From Gramella jeungdoensis (GTDB lineage: Bacteria > Bacteroidota > Bacteroidia > Flavobacteriales > Flavobacteriaceae), in assembly GCF_023805255.1 (NCBI RefSeq), contig NZ_JAMSCK010000001.1, positions 682,001-746,000 on the forward strand: a DNA stretch of 64,000 bases. The letters run 5' to 3'. Of this stretch, positions 26,842 through 35,800 are shown in pieces. Both the position numbers and the translations under genes were made by a program. The notes under the pieces are model-generated. The model worked only from the letters and a program-made list of their open reading frames with translations, was not told where the DNA came from and made no database searches. Position 1 is the stretch's first letter. Each line of letters begins with the position of its first letter.

Positions 26842-27963
26842 TTATCGGTCAATATCAGGTACAACAATATCTATGGTTGCCATAGTAGCCACCAGGTCAC
26901 CAATCTTTCCGCCCACGGCAATATGATTCAGTAGAGACAAATTGGATAATCCCGGAGAACGGAACTTTACCCGGTATGGATTCTTTGTTCCAGTACTAAT
27001 AATATATACTCCAAGTTCTCCTCTGGCAGTTTCCACTTTTTGATAATATTCGCCCTTTGGAAGTTTGATCACCGCATTAGTGGGTACTTTAAAATCACCC
27101 TCCGGAATATTGTCAATTAATTGTTCGATGATGGAGATCGATTCCCACATTTCCTGTATCCTAACCCGGTAGCGTGCAAATGAATCTCCTTCAGTGGCCA
27201 GTGCTTCCTTAAAATCTACCCTATCCAGTGCGCTGTAGGGATGATGCTTCCTTACATCACATGAATAACCCGAAGCCCGCCCAACAGGACCGGATGCTCC
27301 ATAGGAAATAGCATCCTCTTTTGTTAACAAACCAACACCTATGGTTCTCTTTTGGAAGATTACATTTCCTGTTAAAAGGCGGTTGTATTCGGGTATTTTT
27401 GTTTTGAAATGGGCAATAAATTCTTTTACTCTTTTTACAAAATTGGGATGTATGTCCTGCATTAGCCCTCCCGGAATATTGTAATTCATGGTTAACCGGG
27501 CTCCGCAGGTTTCCTCAAATATATCGTTGATCATTTCTCGATCCCTGAAGCCATAGAAGTAAGTGGTAAGGGCACCCACATCCATTCCCATTACTCCCCA
27601 CCAGAGGCAGTGGGAAGAAATTCGGGTAAGTTCATCAAGAATGGTCCTTATTACTTTTACCCTTTCAGGAATTTCCAGTTGAAGCGCATTTTCCACACAA
27701 AGACACACCGCTTCGTTGTTAATATGAGAGGAGAGATAGTCCATCCTGTCTGTTAGGTGAACTATTTGCTGGTAGCTGTCCTTCTCGCACATCTTTTCTA
27801 TAGAGCGGTGAATATAGCCCAGATCAGGTTCTACTTTTTTGATGATCTCCCCGTCAATAGTCAGTAAAAGCCTTAGAACTCCATGAGTTGCCGGATGCTG
27901 AGGCCCCATATTGATGAAGTATTCTTCAGACTTAAAGTTGTTATTTATTGTTGCGGTGCTCAT
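26842..27963 (-). CDS. nuoD: NADH-quinone oxidoreductase-type subunit D
   Basis: Forms the quinone-binding pocket with NuoB and NuoH. Of 373 residues, MGPQHPATHGVLRL (near 19-32) contains the quinone-site His; the conserved DLGYIHRSIEKM and LTDRMDYLSSHINN stretches follow (near 46-85), and the Gly-Arg segment ASGPVGRASGYSCD (near 224-237). It is not fused to NuoC, unlike in Bacteroides and E. coli. The C-terminus (DIVVPDIDR) matches the normal end of the family. It follows nuoC after 6 bp. Confidence 0.96.
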   Translation of the reverse strand: MSTATINNNFKSEEYFINMGPQHPATHGVLRLLLTIDGEIIKKVEPDLGYIHRSIEKMCEKDSYQQIVHLTDRMDYLSSHINNEAVCLCVENALQLEIPERVKVIRTILDELTRISSHCLWWGVMGMDVGALTTYFYGFRDREMINDIFEETCGARLTMNYNIPGGLMQDIHPNFVKRVKEFIAHFKTKIPEYNRLLTGNVIFQKRTIGVGLLTKEDAISYGASGPVGRASGYSCDVRKHHPYSALDRVDFKEALATEGDSFARYRVRIQEMWESISIIEQLIDNIPEGDFKVPTNAVIKLPKGEYYQKVETARGELGVYIISTGTKNPYRVKFRSPGLSNLSLLNHIAVGGKIGDLVATMATIDIVVPDIDR

Positions 27964-27969
27964 AAGCTT

Positions 27970-28446
27970 TTATTTAACAACCATATTTACTTCGTCTACA
28001 TAATCCTTGCGAAGGGGGAATCCTTCCCAGTCCTCGGCAAGAAAGAGTCTTTTCATATTCGGATGATTTTTGAATCTTATTCCGAAGAAATCGTAAACCT
28101 CGCGTTCATGAAAATTGGCAGTAGGCCAGATATCCTGTACAGAATCTATAACAGGCGTCTCACGATCACTGGTTTTTGTTCTCACCACCAGGCTATGCCT
28201 GTGTTCTGTAGATTCCAGGTGGTATACCACCTCGAGCTCTTTTTCCCAGTCTATTCCGGTAAGGCAATAGAGATAATCAAAATCTGTATCTCTGTTCAGT
28301 TTGAGGTAATACATAGTTTCGTGGAGATAATCAGGATGTATGCTAAGGTTAAGAAACTGGGATCCTTCTTCACTAAATTCAAGTTGAACTGCTTCTGGTA
28401 TTGCAAACCAACCGGTAATTAAATCTTTTAGTTCTTGATTTGTCAT
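27970..28446 (-). CDS. nuoC: NADH-quinone oxidoreductase-type subunit C
   Basis: Peripheral-arm subunit that packs on NuoD. The family signature EREVYDFFGIRFKNHPNMKRLFL (near 113-135) and the C-terminal EGFPLRKDY (near 142-150) are present. I start at the ATG 28444-28446 (158 aa). A TTG three codons earlier overlaps the ribosome-binding region after nuoB and is less likely. As a separate gene from nuoD it fits the flavobacterial layout. Confidence 0.94.
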   Translation of the reverse strand: MTNQELKDLITGWFAIPEAVQLEFSEEGSQFLNLSIHPDYLHETMYYLKLNRDTDFDYLYCLTGIDWEKELEVVYHLESTEHRHSLVVRTKTSDRETPVIDSVQDIWPTANFHEREVYDFFGIRFKNHPNMKRLFLAEDWEGFPLRKDYVDEVNMVVK

Positions 28447-28457
28447 GGCTTCCAATT

Positions 28458-29018
28458 TTAAAGTCCTTCATCAAAACCTTCTATAGGATTCTTCTGTTTC
28501 TGCCTGCTTTCAGTTTTAATTTTTTCCTGAAGCAGGATCATTCCCTTGAGTAAGGCTTCCGGGCGGGGAGGACAGCCGGGGACATAGACATCTACTGGGA
28601 TCACATGGTCGGCACCTTTTACCACCGAATAAGAATTGTAAAAGAAGGGGCCACCAGAGATTGCACAAGCTCCCATCGCGATCACGTATTTAGGTTCTGC
28701 CATCTGGTCGTAAAGCCTGCGTAATACCGGTGCCATTTTATTCGTAATGGTACCTGCAATTATGATCAGATCCGCCTGCCGGGGGGAAGGTCTTGCCACC
28801 TCAAAGCCAAAACGGGAATAATCGTGACGAGCAGCTCCTGTTTGCATCATTTCTATGGCACAACAACTGGTGCCAAAATAGAGTGACCAAAGAGAATTTG
28901 CACGTCCCCAGTTAATGATCTTATCGAGAGAAGTAACTACTATGTTTGCGCCGTTTCCTGCCGGTAAAACTTTACCGGGGAAATCTGCCGGAATCTGATG
29001 GTTATTATTTATTCCCAT
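28458..29018 (-). CDS. nuoB: NADH-quinone oxidoreductase-type subunit B
   Basis: Carries cluster N2, the last [4Fe-4S] centre before quinone. The ligands are intact: tandem C52-C53 in GTSCCAIE, C118 in GACAISGG and C149 in PGCPPRPE. The 186-residue length includes a short N-terminal tail and a charged C-terminal tail. The start overlaps the nuoA end by 10 bp, consistent with coupled translation. Confidence 0.97.
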   Translation of the reverse strand: MGINNNHQIPADFPGKVLPAGNGANIVVTSLDKIINWGRANSLWSLYFGTSCCAIEMMQTGAARHDYSRFGFEVARPSPRQADLIIIAGTITNKMAPVLRRLYDQMAEPKYVIAMGACAISGGPFFYNSYSVVKGADHVIPVDVYVPGCPPRPEALLKGMILLQEKIKTESRQKQKNPIEGFDEGL

Positions 29019-29359
29019 TTTAATGCTCCTTTTTTCCAGGCATAAGCCAGTCCCAGTCCCAGGATAACCAGGAAGATGAGTATTTCAATAAGGGCTACGC
29101 TTCCAATTTTGCCAAATACCACGGCCCAGGGTACTAAAAAAGCTATCTCTACATCGAATATCAGGAAGAGAATAGCAAAGAGATAATAGCCTACTTTAAA
29201 CTGGACCCAGGTTGGCCCAATGGTGGTCATCCCACTTTCGTAGGGTTCCCGCTTTTGCGGATTATCAGATTTTGGTGATATTAATTTTGAAAGAAAGTTC
29301 GCGCCGGCTACTAGAATCACCCCGGCAATTAAGAATACTATTATCGCTTCTGAACCCAT
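29009..29359 (-). CDS. nuoA: NADH-quinone oxidoreductase-type subunit A
   Basis: Three-helix membrane subunit (116 residues) near the quinone chamber. The loop [24 protein letters not shown] (near 36-59) includes the family's conserved PYESG, and [16 protein letters not shown] (near 68-83) carries the conserved acidic pair. It is the first nuo gene, 74 bp after korB on the same strand, with a hairpin in the gap. Confidence 0.95.
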   Translation of the reverse strand: MGSEAIIVFLIAGVILVAGANFLSKLISPKSDNPQKREPYESGMTTIGPTWVQFKVGYYLFAILFLIFDVEIAFLVPWAVVFGKIGSVALIEILIFLVILGLGLAYAWKKGALKWE

Positions 29360-29404
29360 TTTTACAGGCTTTAGTGGTTAATAAAATTAATAGTATTTAG
29401 GTGG

Positions 29405-29434
29405 GCAGGAACTGATAAAAATCAGTATTCCTGC
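29405..29434 (-). promoter_or_regulatory. Hairpin between korB and nuoA
   Basis: GCAGGAA plus CTGA (29405-29415) pairs with TCAG plus TTCCTGC (29422-29425, 29428-29434), with a 2-nt bulge. On the minus strand it is not followed by a proper T-run, so it is more likely a transcript-processing or attenuating hairpin than a full terminator. It starts at the korB stop codon. Confidence 0.5.
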
Positions 29435-30444
29435 TATTTTACTTCATAAGTTTCACCGGAAAAGAAAAGGTCGTCTGTGCATTTAAAATGAGACTGTGCC
29501 TTGATCTGTTCGGTAAGTGCATTTTCCCTTTCTTCGAAGGTGACATCGTCTACACTTCGTATGATTCCGGTGACCAAAGGATACTCAAGTCTAACCAGCA
29601 TTTGGTGTAAGGTTGGATCCTTTTCTTTTGCATCATGTACTAGAATATCTTCTTCTGTTATTCCATTCTCCCCAATGCTAACTACTTCCAGTTTAAGACC
29701 ATTCAGAATGAGACCTTTGCTTCGGTCTTTTCCGAAGATCATTGGTTTGCCATGCTCCACATATAGCTGTTTATCTTCACGTACATTCTTATCAGTATAC
29801 TTCAGGTAGCATCCGTCATTGAATATCACACAGTTTTGAAGTACTTCTATCAGGGAGGTACCCTTGAATTTTTCAGCTTCTATAAAAGTTTCGGTCATCT
29901 CTTTTGGAGTATTCCCCGAAATCCTGGCAAAGAACCTTGCATGTGCTCCAATTGCCAGTTCTCCAGGGGAGAATGGTGGCTGGGTATTCCCGTAGGGAGA
30001 AGATTTCGTCTTCTGCCCAACCAGGGAAGTTGGAGAAAACTGTCCCTTGGTAAGTCCATAGATCTCATTGTTAAAAAGGATAATATTAAGGTCTATGTTC
30101 CTTCTCAAAACATGTATAAAATGATTGCCTCCAATAGCCATACTGTCTCCGTCACCCGTGATTACCCATACGCTAAGCTCCGGATTTGCAAGTTTGACCC
30201 CTGAAGCAATTGCAGGAGCCCTTCCATGAATACCATGCATTCCATAGGTTCCCATATAGTAAGGGAAACGGGAAGAACAGCCGATACCTGAGATAAAAAC
30301 CACATCTTCCTTCTTTACGCCCATTTCAGGCAGTGCTTTTTGTACCGAGCGTAGGATCACATAGTCATCACAACCCGGGCACCATCGAACCTCCTGGTCG
30401 TTGGCGAAATCTTTATATGTATATTTAGTTGCAGTTGTTTCCAT
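29434..30444 (-). CDS. korB: 2-oxoglutarate (2-oxoacid):ferredoxin oxidoreductase subunit beta
   Basis: TPP-binding subunit that decarboxylates a 2-oxoacid, probably 2-oxoglutarate, and reduces ferredoxin. Of 336 residues, cluster ligands are C22 and C25 (WCPGC), C56 (GIGCSSR) and C205 or C212 (NCVIFNDGC). The TPP motif starts at GDGDS (97-101) and ends at NN (125-126). It follows korA after 2 bp and precedes nuoA. The two-subunit KorAB architecture without a fused ferredoxin domain is the type known from aerobes such as Mycobacterium. Substrate is inferred from family resemblance. Confidence 0.93.
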   Translation of the reverse strand: METTATKYTYKDFANDQEVRWCPGCDDYVILRSVQKALPEMGVKKEDVVFISGIGCSSRFPYYMGTYGMHGIHGRAPAIASGVKLANPELSVWVITGDGDSMAIGGNHFIHVLRRNIDLNIILFNNEIYGLTKGQFSPTSLVGQKTKSSPYGNTQPPFSPGELAIGAHARFFARISGNTPKEMTETFIEAEKFKGTSLIEVLQNCVIFNDGCYLKYTDKNVREDKQLYVEHGKPMIFGKDRSKGLILNGLKLEVVSIGENGITEEDILVHDAKEKDPTLHQMLVRLEYPLVTGIIRSVDDVTFEERENALTEQIKAQSHFKCTDDLFFSGETYEVK

Positions 30445-30446
30445 GG

Positions 30447-32303
30447 CTAGCTTAGTGATTTTTTGAATTTTTCAATCAGTTCGGAGTTCGAGAAAGGAAG
30501 GCCTTGTATTTTATTGAATTGATGGAATTCAATCCCGTTGAAATTCATTCTCAACACAGATGCGAATTGCCCGTTATTGAGTTCGCACACTACGATCTTT
30601 TTAAAGCGTTTAAGCAAATCCCCAGTATTCTTTGGTAGGGGATTGATATAGTTGAAGTGAGCGTACCCTATATTGGTATGACCTTCTTCATAAAGTTGTT
30701 TTACGGCGGTATGCAGGGCTCCGTAAGTTCCTCCCCAGCCAATCACAAGAAGGTCTCCGCTGTCCGTGAATTCGGGCACGATTGAGGGAATATAATTCTC
30801 AACCCGTTTTACCTTTTCGGCACGGGTTATCGTCATTATTTCGTGATTTTCGGGTACATAGGAAACATTACCGGTCACCCGGTCTTTTTCAAGTCCGCCA
30901 ACACGATGTTCAAGGCCCGGAGTGCCTGGGATAGCCCAGTTTCTTGCCAGCGTTTCCGGATCCCTGTCATATGGATGCCAGTTTTCCCTGGCTTCCCTGA
31001 TCTTATGATTCCTGATATCGGGCATCTCATCGATACTTTTGATTTTCCATGGCGCTGAGCCGTTAGCTATGTATCCATCAGTTAACAATATCACAGGAGT
31101 CATATGCTCTAATGCCAGTTTAGCTGCCTGGTACGCGTAATTAAAACAATTGGCCGGTGTACTCGCGGCGATCACTATCACCGGGCTTTCTCCGTTACGA
31201 CCGTATAAGGCCTGCAAAAGATCAGATTGTTCGGTTTTGGTAGGAAGGCCAGTCGATGGTCCTCCTCGCTGAACGTTCACTACTACAAGCGGTAATTCTA
31301 CCATCATTGCAAGACCCAGAGCTTCCCCTTTAAGAGCTAATCCCGGGCCGGAAGTTGTAGTAATGGCAAGGTCACCGGCAAACGAAGCTCCAATTGCTGA
31401 TGTGATTCCGGCGATCTCATCCTCAGCCTGAAATGCCTTCACTCCAAAATGCTTATGCTTCACAAGTTCGTGTAAAATATCTGTAGCGGGGGTGATAGGG
31501 TAGGAGCCTAAGAACAGTTCCAGCCCGGATTTTTCTGCAGCGGCAAGGAAGCCCCAGGCAGTAGCGGTATTTCCCATGATGATTCTATATTGACCGCCAG
31601 CCATTTTTGCGGGAGATATGCTATAGGAGTTAGGGATTAGTTCTATGGTTTCGGCATAGAAGTAACCTGAATTGAGCACCTTGGTGTTTGCTTCTATTAA
31701 TTCAGGCTTGTTTTTAAATTTTTTATTGAAGAAATCTATGGTATGCTCGGGAGACCGGTTATACAGCCAGTAAACCATCCCAAGAGCGAACATATTCTTA
31801 CTTCTGGTAATACTTTTATTGTCCAGCCCTTCAACTTCCTTAAGTGCTTCTTTTGTAAGTGAAGTCATTTGTACCTGTACCACCCTGTAATTCTCAAGGC
31901 TGCCATCTTCCAGCGGGTTCGAATCGTATTGTGCTTTCTCAAGGTTCTTTTTGGTAAAGGAATCGGTGTCTACTATAATAGTATGTCCTGGTTTTACAGC
32001 ATACAGATTGGTTTTTAATCCGGCCGGGTTCATAGCAACCAGCAGATCCACATTATCTCCCGGAGTACTTATCTCTACACTTCCTATATGTACCTGGAAT
32101 CCGGAAACGCCATAGAGGCTCCCCTGGGGAGCTCTTATTTCAGAAGGATAATTTGGGAAAGTGGCTACATCATTACCGAACATGGCCGAGGTGTCTGAAA
32201 ACTGAGTTCCTGTTAGCTGCATTCCGTCTCCGGAGTCCCCAACAAAACGAATTACAACTGCTTCCAGAGCTTCGGCTTGTGTTTTTTTAGCTTGTGCGAT
32301 CAT
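30447..32303 (-). CDS. korA: 2-oxoglutarate (2-oxoacid):ferredoxin oxidoreductase subunit alpha (gamma-alpha fusion)
   Basis: Catalytic partner of KorB. The 618 residues combine a gamma domain (about 10-195, starting VIRFVGDSGDGMQLTG) and an alpha domain (about 210-618) with GSYPITPATDILHEL (near 266-280), EDEIAGITSAIGASFAG (near 294-310) and TTSGPGLALKGEALG (near 315-329). The fused form is standard for two-subunit KOR. It is the first gene of a run korA-korB-nuoABCDHIJKLMN. A perfect -7 box (32360-32367) and an FNR-type palindrome (32388-32405) lie upstream, so its transcription is probably activated by a CRP/FNR-family protein. Confidence 0.94.
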   Translation of the reverse strand: MIAQAKKTQAEALEAVVIRFVGDSGDGMQLTGTQFSDTSAMFGNDVATFPNYPSEIRAPQGSLYGVSGFQVHIGSVEISTPGDNVDLLVAMNPAGLKTNLYAVKPGHTIIVDTDSFTKKNLEKAQYDSNPLEDGSLENYRVVQVQMTSLTKEALKEVEGLDNKSITRSKNMFALGMVYWLYNRSPEHTIDFFNKKFKNKPELIEANTKVLNSGYFYAETIELIPNSYSISPAKMAGGQYRIIMGNTATAWGFLAAAEKSGLELFLGSYPITPATDILHELVKHKHFGVKAFQAEDEIAGITSAIGASFAGDLAITTTSGPGLALKGEALGLAMMVELPLVVVNVQRGGPSTGLPTKTEQSDLLQALYGRNGESPVIVIAASTPANCFNYAYQAAKLALEHMTPVILLTDGYIANGSAPWKIKSIDEMPDIRNHKIREARENWHPYDRDPETLARNWAIPGTPGLEHRVGGLEKDRVTGNVSYVPENHEIMTITRAEKVKRVENYIPSIVPEFTDSGDLLVIGWGGTYGALHTAVKQLYEEGHTNIGYAHFNYINPLPKNTGDLLKRFKKIVVCELNNGQFASVLRMNFNGIEFHQFNKIQGLPFSNSELIEKFKKSLS

Positions 32304-32359
32304 ATGAGTGGGCTATTAGTAACTGTTGGGATATTAACCCTTAGTTGTAGTATTTGAAC

Positions 32360-32367
32360 CAAATTTA
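32360..32367 (-). promoter_or_regulatory. -7 box of the korA promoter
   Basis: TAAATTTG on the minus strand matches the Bacteroidetes -7 consensus TAnnTTTG at every fixed position. Its first base is 29.5 bp from the centre of the upstream palindrome, leaving no separate TTG box. Confidence 0.65.
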
Positions 32368-32387
32368 ATTTTACTCATAAGCTTTAA

Positions 32388-32405
32388 ATATGACTGATGT
32401 CATAT
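32388..32405. promoter_or_regulatory. FNR-geometry operator upstream of korA (site 1)
   Basis: ATATGAC-TGAT-GTCATAT is a perfect palindrome with 7-bp arms and a 4-bp spacer. Five-base half-sites four bases apart is the geometry of FNR/CRP-family sites, but the half-site sequence (ATGAC) differs from FNR's TTGAT. Predicted position is about -42 relative to the korA start. Confidence 0.7.
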
Positions 32406-32450
32406 AAACCTGATATTCAGAATCGGAAATTAATTTTTTGGGGATACCGA

Positions 32451-32470
32451 AATATGACATTTGTCATATT
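32451..32470. promoter_or_regulatory. FNR-geometry operator upstream of the ferredoxin gene (site 2)
   Basis: AATATGAC-ATTT-GTCATATT is a perfect palindrome with 8-bp arms and a 4-bp spacer, 64 bp centre-to-centre from site 1. It faces the ferredoxin-PFOR promoter with the same 29.5-bp spacing to its -7 box. Confidence 0.7.
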
Positions 32471-32489
32471 AATCGAGGATGCTACTGTC

Positions 32490-32497
32490 TAATTTTA
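32490..32497 (+). promoter_or_regulatory. -7 box of the ferredoxin-PFOR promoter
   Basis: TAATTTTA matches TAnnTTTG at 5 of 6 fixed positions. It begins 29.5 bp from the centre of site 2, and the predicted start lies about 22 bp before the ferredoxin ATG. Confidence 0.55.
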
Positions 32498-32525
32498 TTC
32501 GAAAGTTCAACCAAATAATTTAGCT

Positions 32526-32876
32526 ATGTCTCTTATTATTACCGATGAGTGCATCAACTGCGATGCCTGTATTTCTGAATGTCCAAATAATGCTATCTAC
32601 GAACCCGATCAGGAATGGTCTTATTCAGATGAGACTGTTTTAAGCGGAACCGTGACAACACCCAGTGGTAAGGAGGTAGATGCCGATGCCGAAAATGAAC
32701 CTTTGTCTGACGAATTCTATTTTATTGTTAGTGACAAGTGTACAGAGTGTAAAGGATTTCATGATGAACCACAGTGCGCATCAGTATGTCCTGTAGACTG
32801 CTGTGTGCCCGATGATAATCACCAGGAATCTGAAGAAGAATTACTGGAGAAAAAAGCCTGGTTACACGGCGAATAA
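32526..32876 (+). CDS. Two-cluster [4Fe-4S] ferredoxin (Alvin-type pattern)
   Basis: A 116-residue low-potential electron carrier. The first cluster motif is C9-x2-C12-x2-C15-x3-C19; the second is C72-x2-C75-x8-C84-x3-C88, whose 8-residue loop is that of the Alvin/YfhL type with very negative potentials. An acidic insert of about 40 residues (30-70) between the clusters and an acidic C-terminal tail are seen. It lies 21 bp before the PFOR gene, and its promoter has the FNR-type operator. It is the natural candidate electron shuttle between PFOR, KOR and the NuoEFG-less complex I (inference). Confidence 0.92.
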   Translation: MSLIITDECINCDACISECPNNAIYEPDQEWSYSDETVLSGTVTTPSGKEVDADAENEPLSDEFYFIVSDKCTECKGFHDEPQCASVCPVDCCVPDDNHQESEEELLEKKAWLHGE

Positions 32877-32897
32877 ATTTATTTAAATACTTTCAAG

Positions 32898-35800
32898 ATG
32901 GCTGCAAAACCCCCGAAGCTTATCTGCGATGCCAATGAGGCTGTCGCAAGAGTGGCTCATAAAACGAACGAAGTCTGCGCTATTTATCCAATTACACCAG
33001 CCTCGCCCATGGGCGAGCATGTAGACGTTTTTAGCTCAAAAGGTGAAAAGAATATCTGGAATAATGTTCCAAGAATTGTTGAAATGCAAAGTGAAGGGGG
33101 TGCTGCGGGTGCGGTTCATGGCTCTCTACAGGCCGGTGCACTCACCACCACCTTTACCGCATCACAGGGCCTGCTGCTCATGATTCCTAATATGTATAAA
33201 ATCGCCGGGGAATTATTGCCCACCGTAATTCATGTGGCGGCAAGGACCATTGCCACTCATGCACTGTCTATCTTTGGAGATCATTCTGATGTAATGGCCG
33301 CGAGACAGACGGGATTTTCCATGTTATTTGGAGGATCTGTTCAGGAGGCGATGGACTTTGCCCTTATCTCCCAGGTAGCTACCTTACGGTCCCGCGTACC
33401 TTTTCTGAATATATTTGATGGTTTCAGGACCTCACACGAGATCTCTAAGATCGATGCGATACCAGACGAGGTGATAAAAGCCATGATGCCTGAAGATAAG
33501 ATCATGGCTCATAAGAAACGAAGTCTTGATCCCGATAATCCCGTGATTAGAGGAACTTCTCAGAATCCCGATGTATTCTTCCAGGCTCGTGAAGCCGCTA
33601 ACCTTCATTATGAAAAGGTACCGGCAATTGTTCAGTCGGTTATGGATGAATTCTATAAACATACCGGTCGCAAGTATAAGTTGTTCGATTATATAGGACA
33701 CCCACAGGCTGAAAAGGTGATCATCATAATGGGTTCCGGAGAAGGAGCTGTAAGGGAAACTGTAGATACCCTGCTTAATTCAGATGAAAAAGTAGGGGTG
33801 CTACTGGTACGTCTTTTCAGACCATTCTCAATTGAACATTTTATCAATGAAATTCCTGAAAGCGTTAAGAAAATCGCAGTTCTGGATCGTACCAAAGAAC
33901 CCGGAAGTACAGGAGAGCCTTTATACCTCGATGTTGTTACAGCCTTCAGTGAAAGTGACAGACCAAAACCGCTTATCATAGGTGGCCGTTACGGACTATC
34001 TTCCAAAGAGTTTAATCCGGCCATGGTTAAAGGGATCTTTGATGAGCTTTTAAAGGATAAACCTAAAAACCATTTTACCATTGGTATTAATGATGATGTA
34101 AGCTTTAAGAGCCTACTTTACAATCCGGTATTCAAGACCAAAAAATCCACCTTTAACTGTATGTTCTATGGCCTGGGGTCTGACGGGACAGTGGGCGCCA
34201 ATAAGAACTCTATCAAGATCATTGGAGAAACTACCGATAATTATGTGCAGGGTTATTTTGTATATGACTCTAAAAAGGCCGGGGCCCAAACGGTGTCTCA
34301 CCTGCGCTTTGGACCAGAGCCCATTTATTCAAGTTATCTTATAAATACTGCAGATTTTGTTGCCTGTCATCAGTTCAATTTTATACATAAGTATGACATT
34401 CTTAAAAAGATCAAAACCGGTGGAACATTCTTGTTAAACTCACCATTCTCAAAAGAAGATATCTGGGATGAACTTCCTAAGAAAATGCAGGAAGAGATCG
34501 TAGAAAAGGAACTGCAGTTTTATGTGGTAGATGCAACTAAAGTGGCACATGATACCAAACTGGGTAAAAGAACCAATACCGTATTGCAAACCTGCTTCTT
34601 TGCCATTTCAGGTGTACTCCCAAAAGAAGAAGCTATCCAGAAGATCAAGGACGCGATCGTGAAATCTTATTCTCATAAGGGTGATAAGATAGTGAACATG
34701 AATTTTAACGCGGTAGACAAGTCTCTTGAGTATCTTCAAAAGGTAGATTATCCTAAGAATATCACCAGTACCAGAGGCTTTAAGCCTATCATGACCGGGG
34801 ATGCAGATCCTTTTGTGAAAGAAGTATTAGGTAAGATCCTGGCAGGAGAAGGCGATGAACTTCCAGTGAGCGCTTTCCCGATTGACGGAACTTTCCCTAC
34901 AAGTACCACTCAGTATGAAAAACGCGGAATTGCCGATTTTATTCCAGTGTGGGAAGGAGAGGACCTATGTACCCAGTGTAATAAGTGTGTAGCTATCTGT
35001 CCGCATGCAGCGATCAGGGCTAAAGTTGTGCCCAATGAGGATCTGGCAGCTGCTCCTTCTTCGCTTAAAGCAGTTCCTGCAAAAGGAAGACCTTTTGCCA
35101 GTGATACCGAATCTTATGTGTTGCAGGTGTCTCCTGAAGACTGTACAGGATGTGATCTCTGTGTAGCTGTTTGTCCTGCCGAAAGCAAAGAAATAGAAAA
35201 CTTCAAGGCAATAAATATGAGGAACAAACTCGATGTGACCGCTGAGGAGAATCAAAACTGGAACTATTTTACCACATTGCCTTATTATGACAGGACCGAA
35301 CTTCAGATTACAAATGTAAAAGGATCTCAATTCCTTGAACCTTTATTTGAATTTTCCGGAGCCTGTTCGGGTTGTGGTGAAACACCATATATCAAGATGC
35401 TCACCCAGCTTTATGGAGACAGTATCCTTATAGCCAATGCTACCGGATGTTCGTCAATTTACGGAGGTAATTTACCTACCACGCCATATAAGAAGAACGA
35501 TATGGGGCATGGTCCGGCCTGGGCTAACTCATTATTTGAAGACAATGCCGAATTCGGACTTGGAATGAGGCTGGCGCTGACAAAGAAACAGGAGATCGCC
35601 GTTGATCTGCTTAGATCCCTGGAAGACTATGTGGGTAAAGAGCTGGTAGAGGCTATTCTCAGCAATCCTGAAGAAAATGAAATTCAGAAAAAAGAAAAGC
35701 ATAGCCAGATAGCTGAACTTAAACAGATCCTTTCAGGAATAGACGATGAAAAAGCAGTTAAGCTAAATGAACTGTCAGAATATCTCCGCAAAAAAGCGGT

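Noticed and set aside
27883-28422. A 179-codon open frame on the plus strand.
   Set aside because: It is antisense to nuoC and the nuoD start, both unmistakable genes with intact family motifs.
32526-32876. The ferredoxin as a delta (KorD-type) subunit of KorAB.
   Set aside because: It is divergent from korAB, has the Alvin-type second motif, and shares a unit with PFOR; the KorAB pair is of the type that works without a delta subunit.
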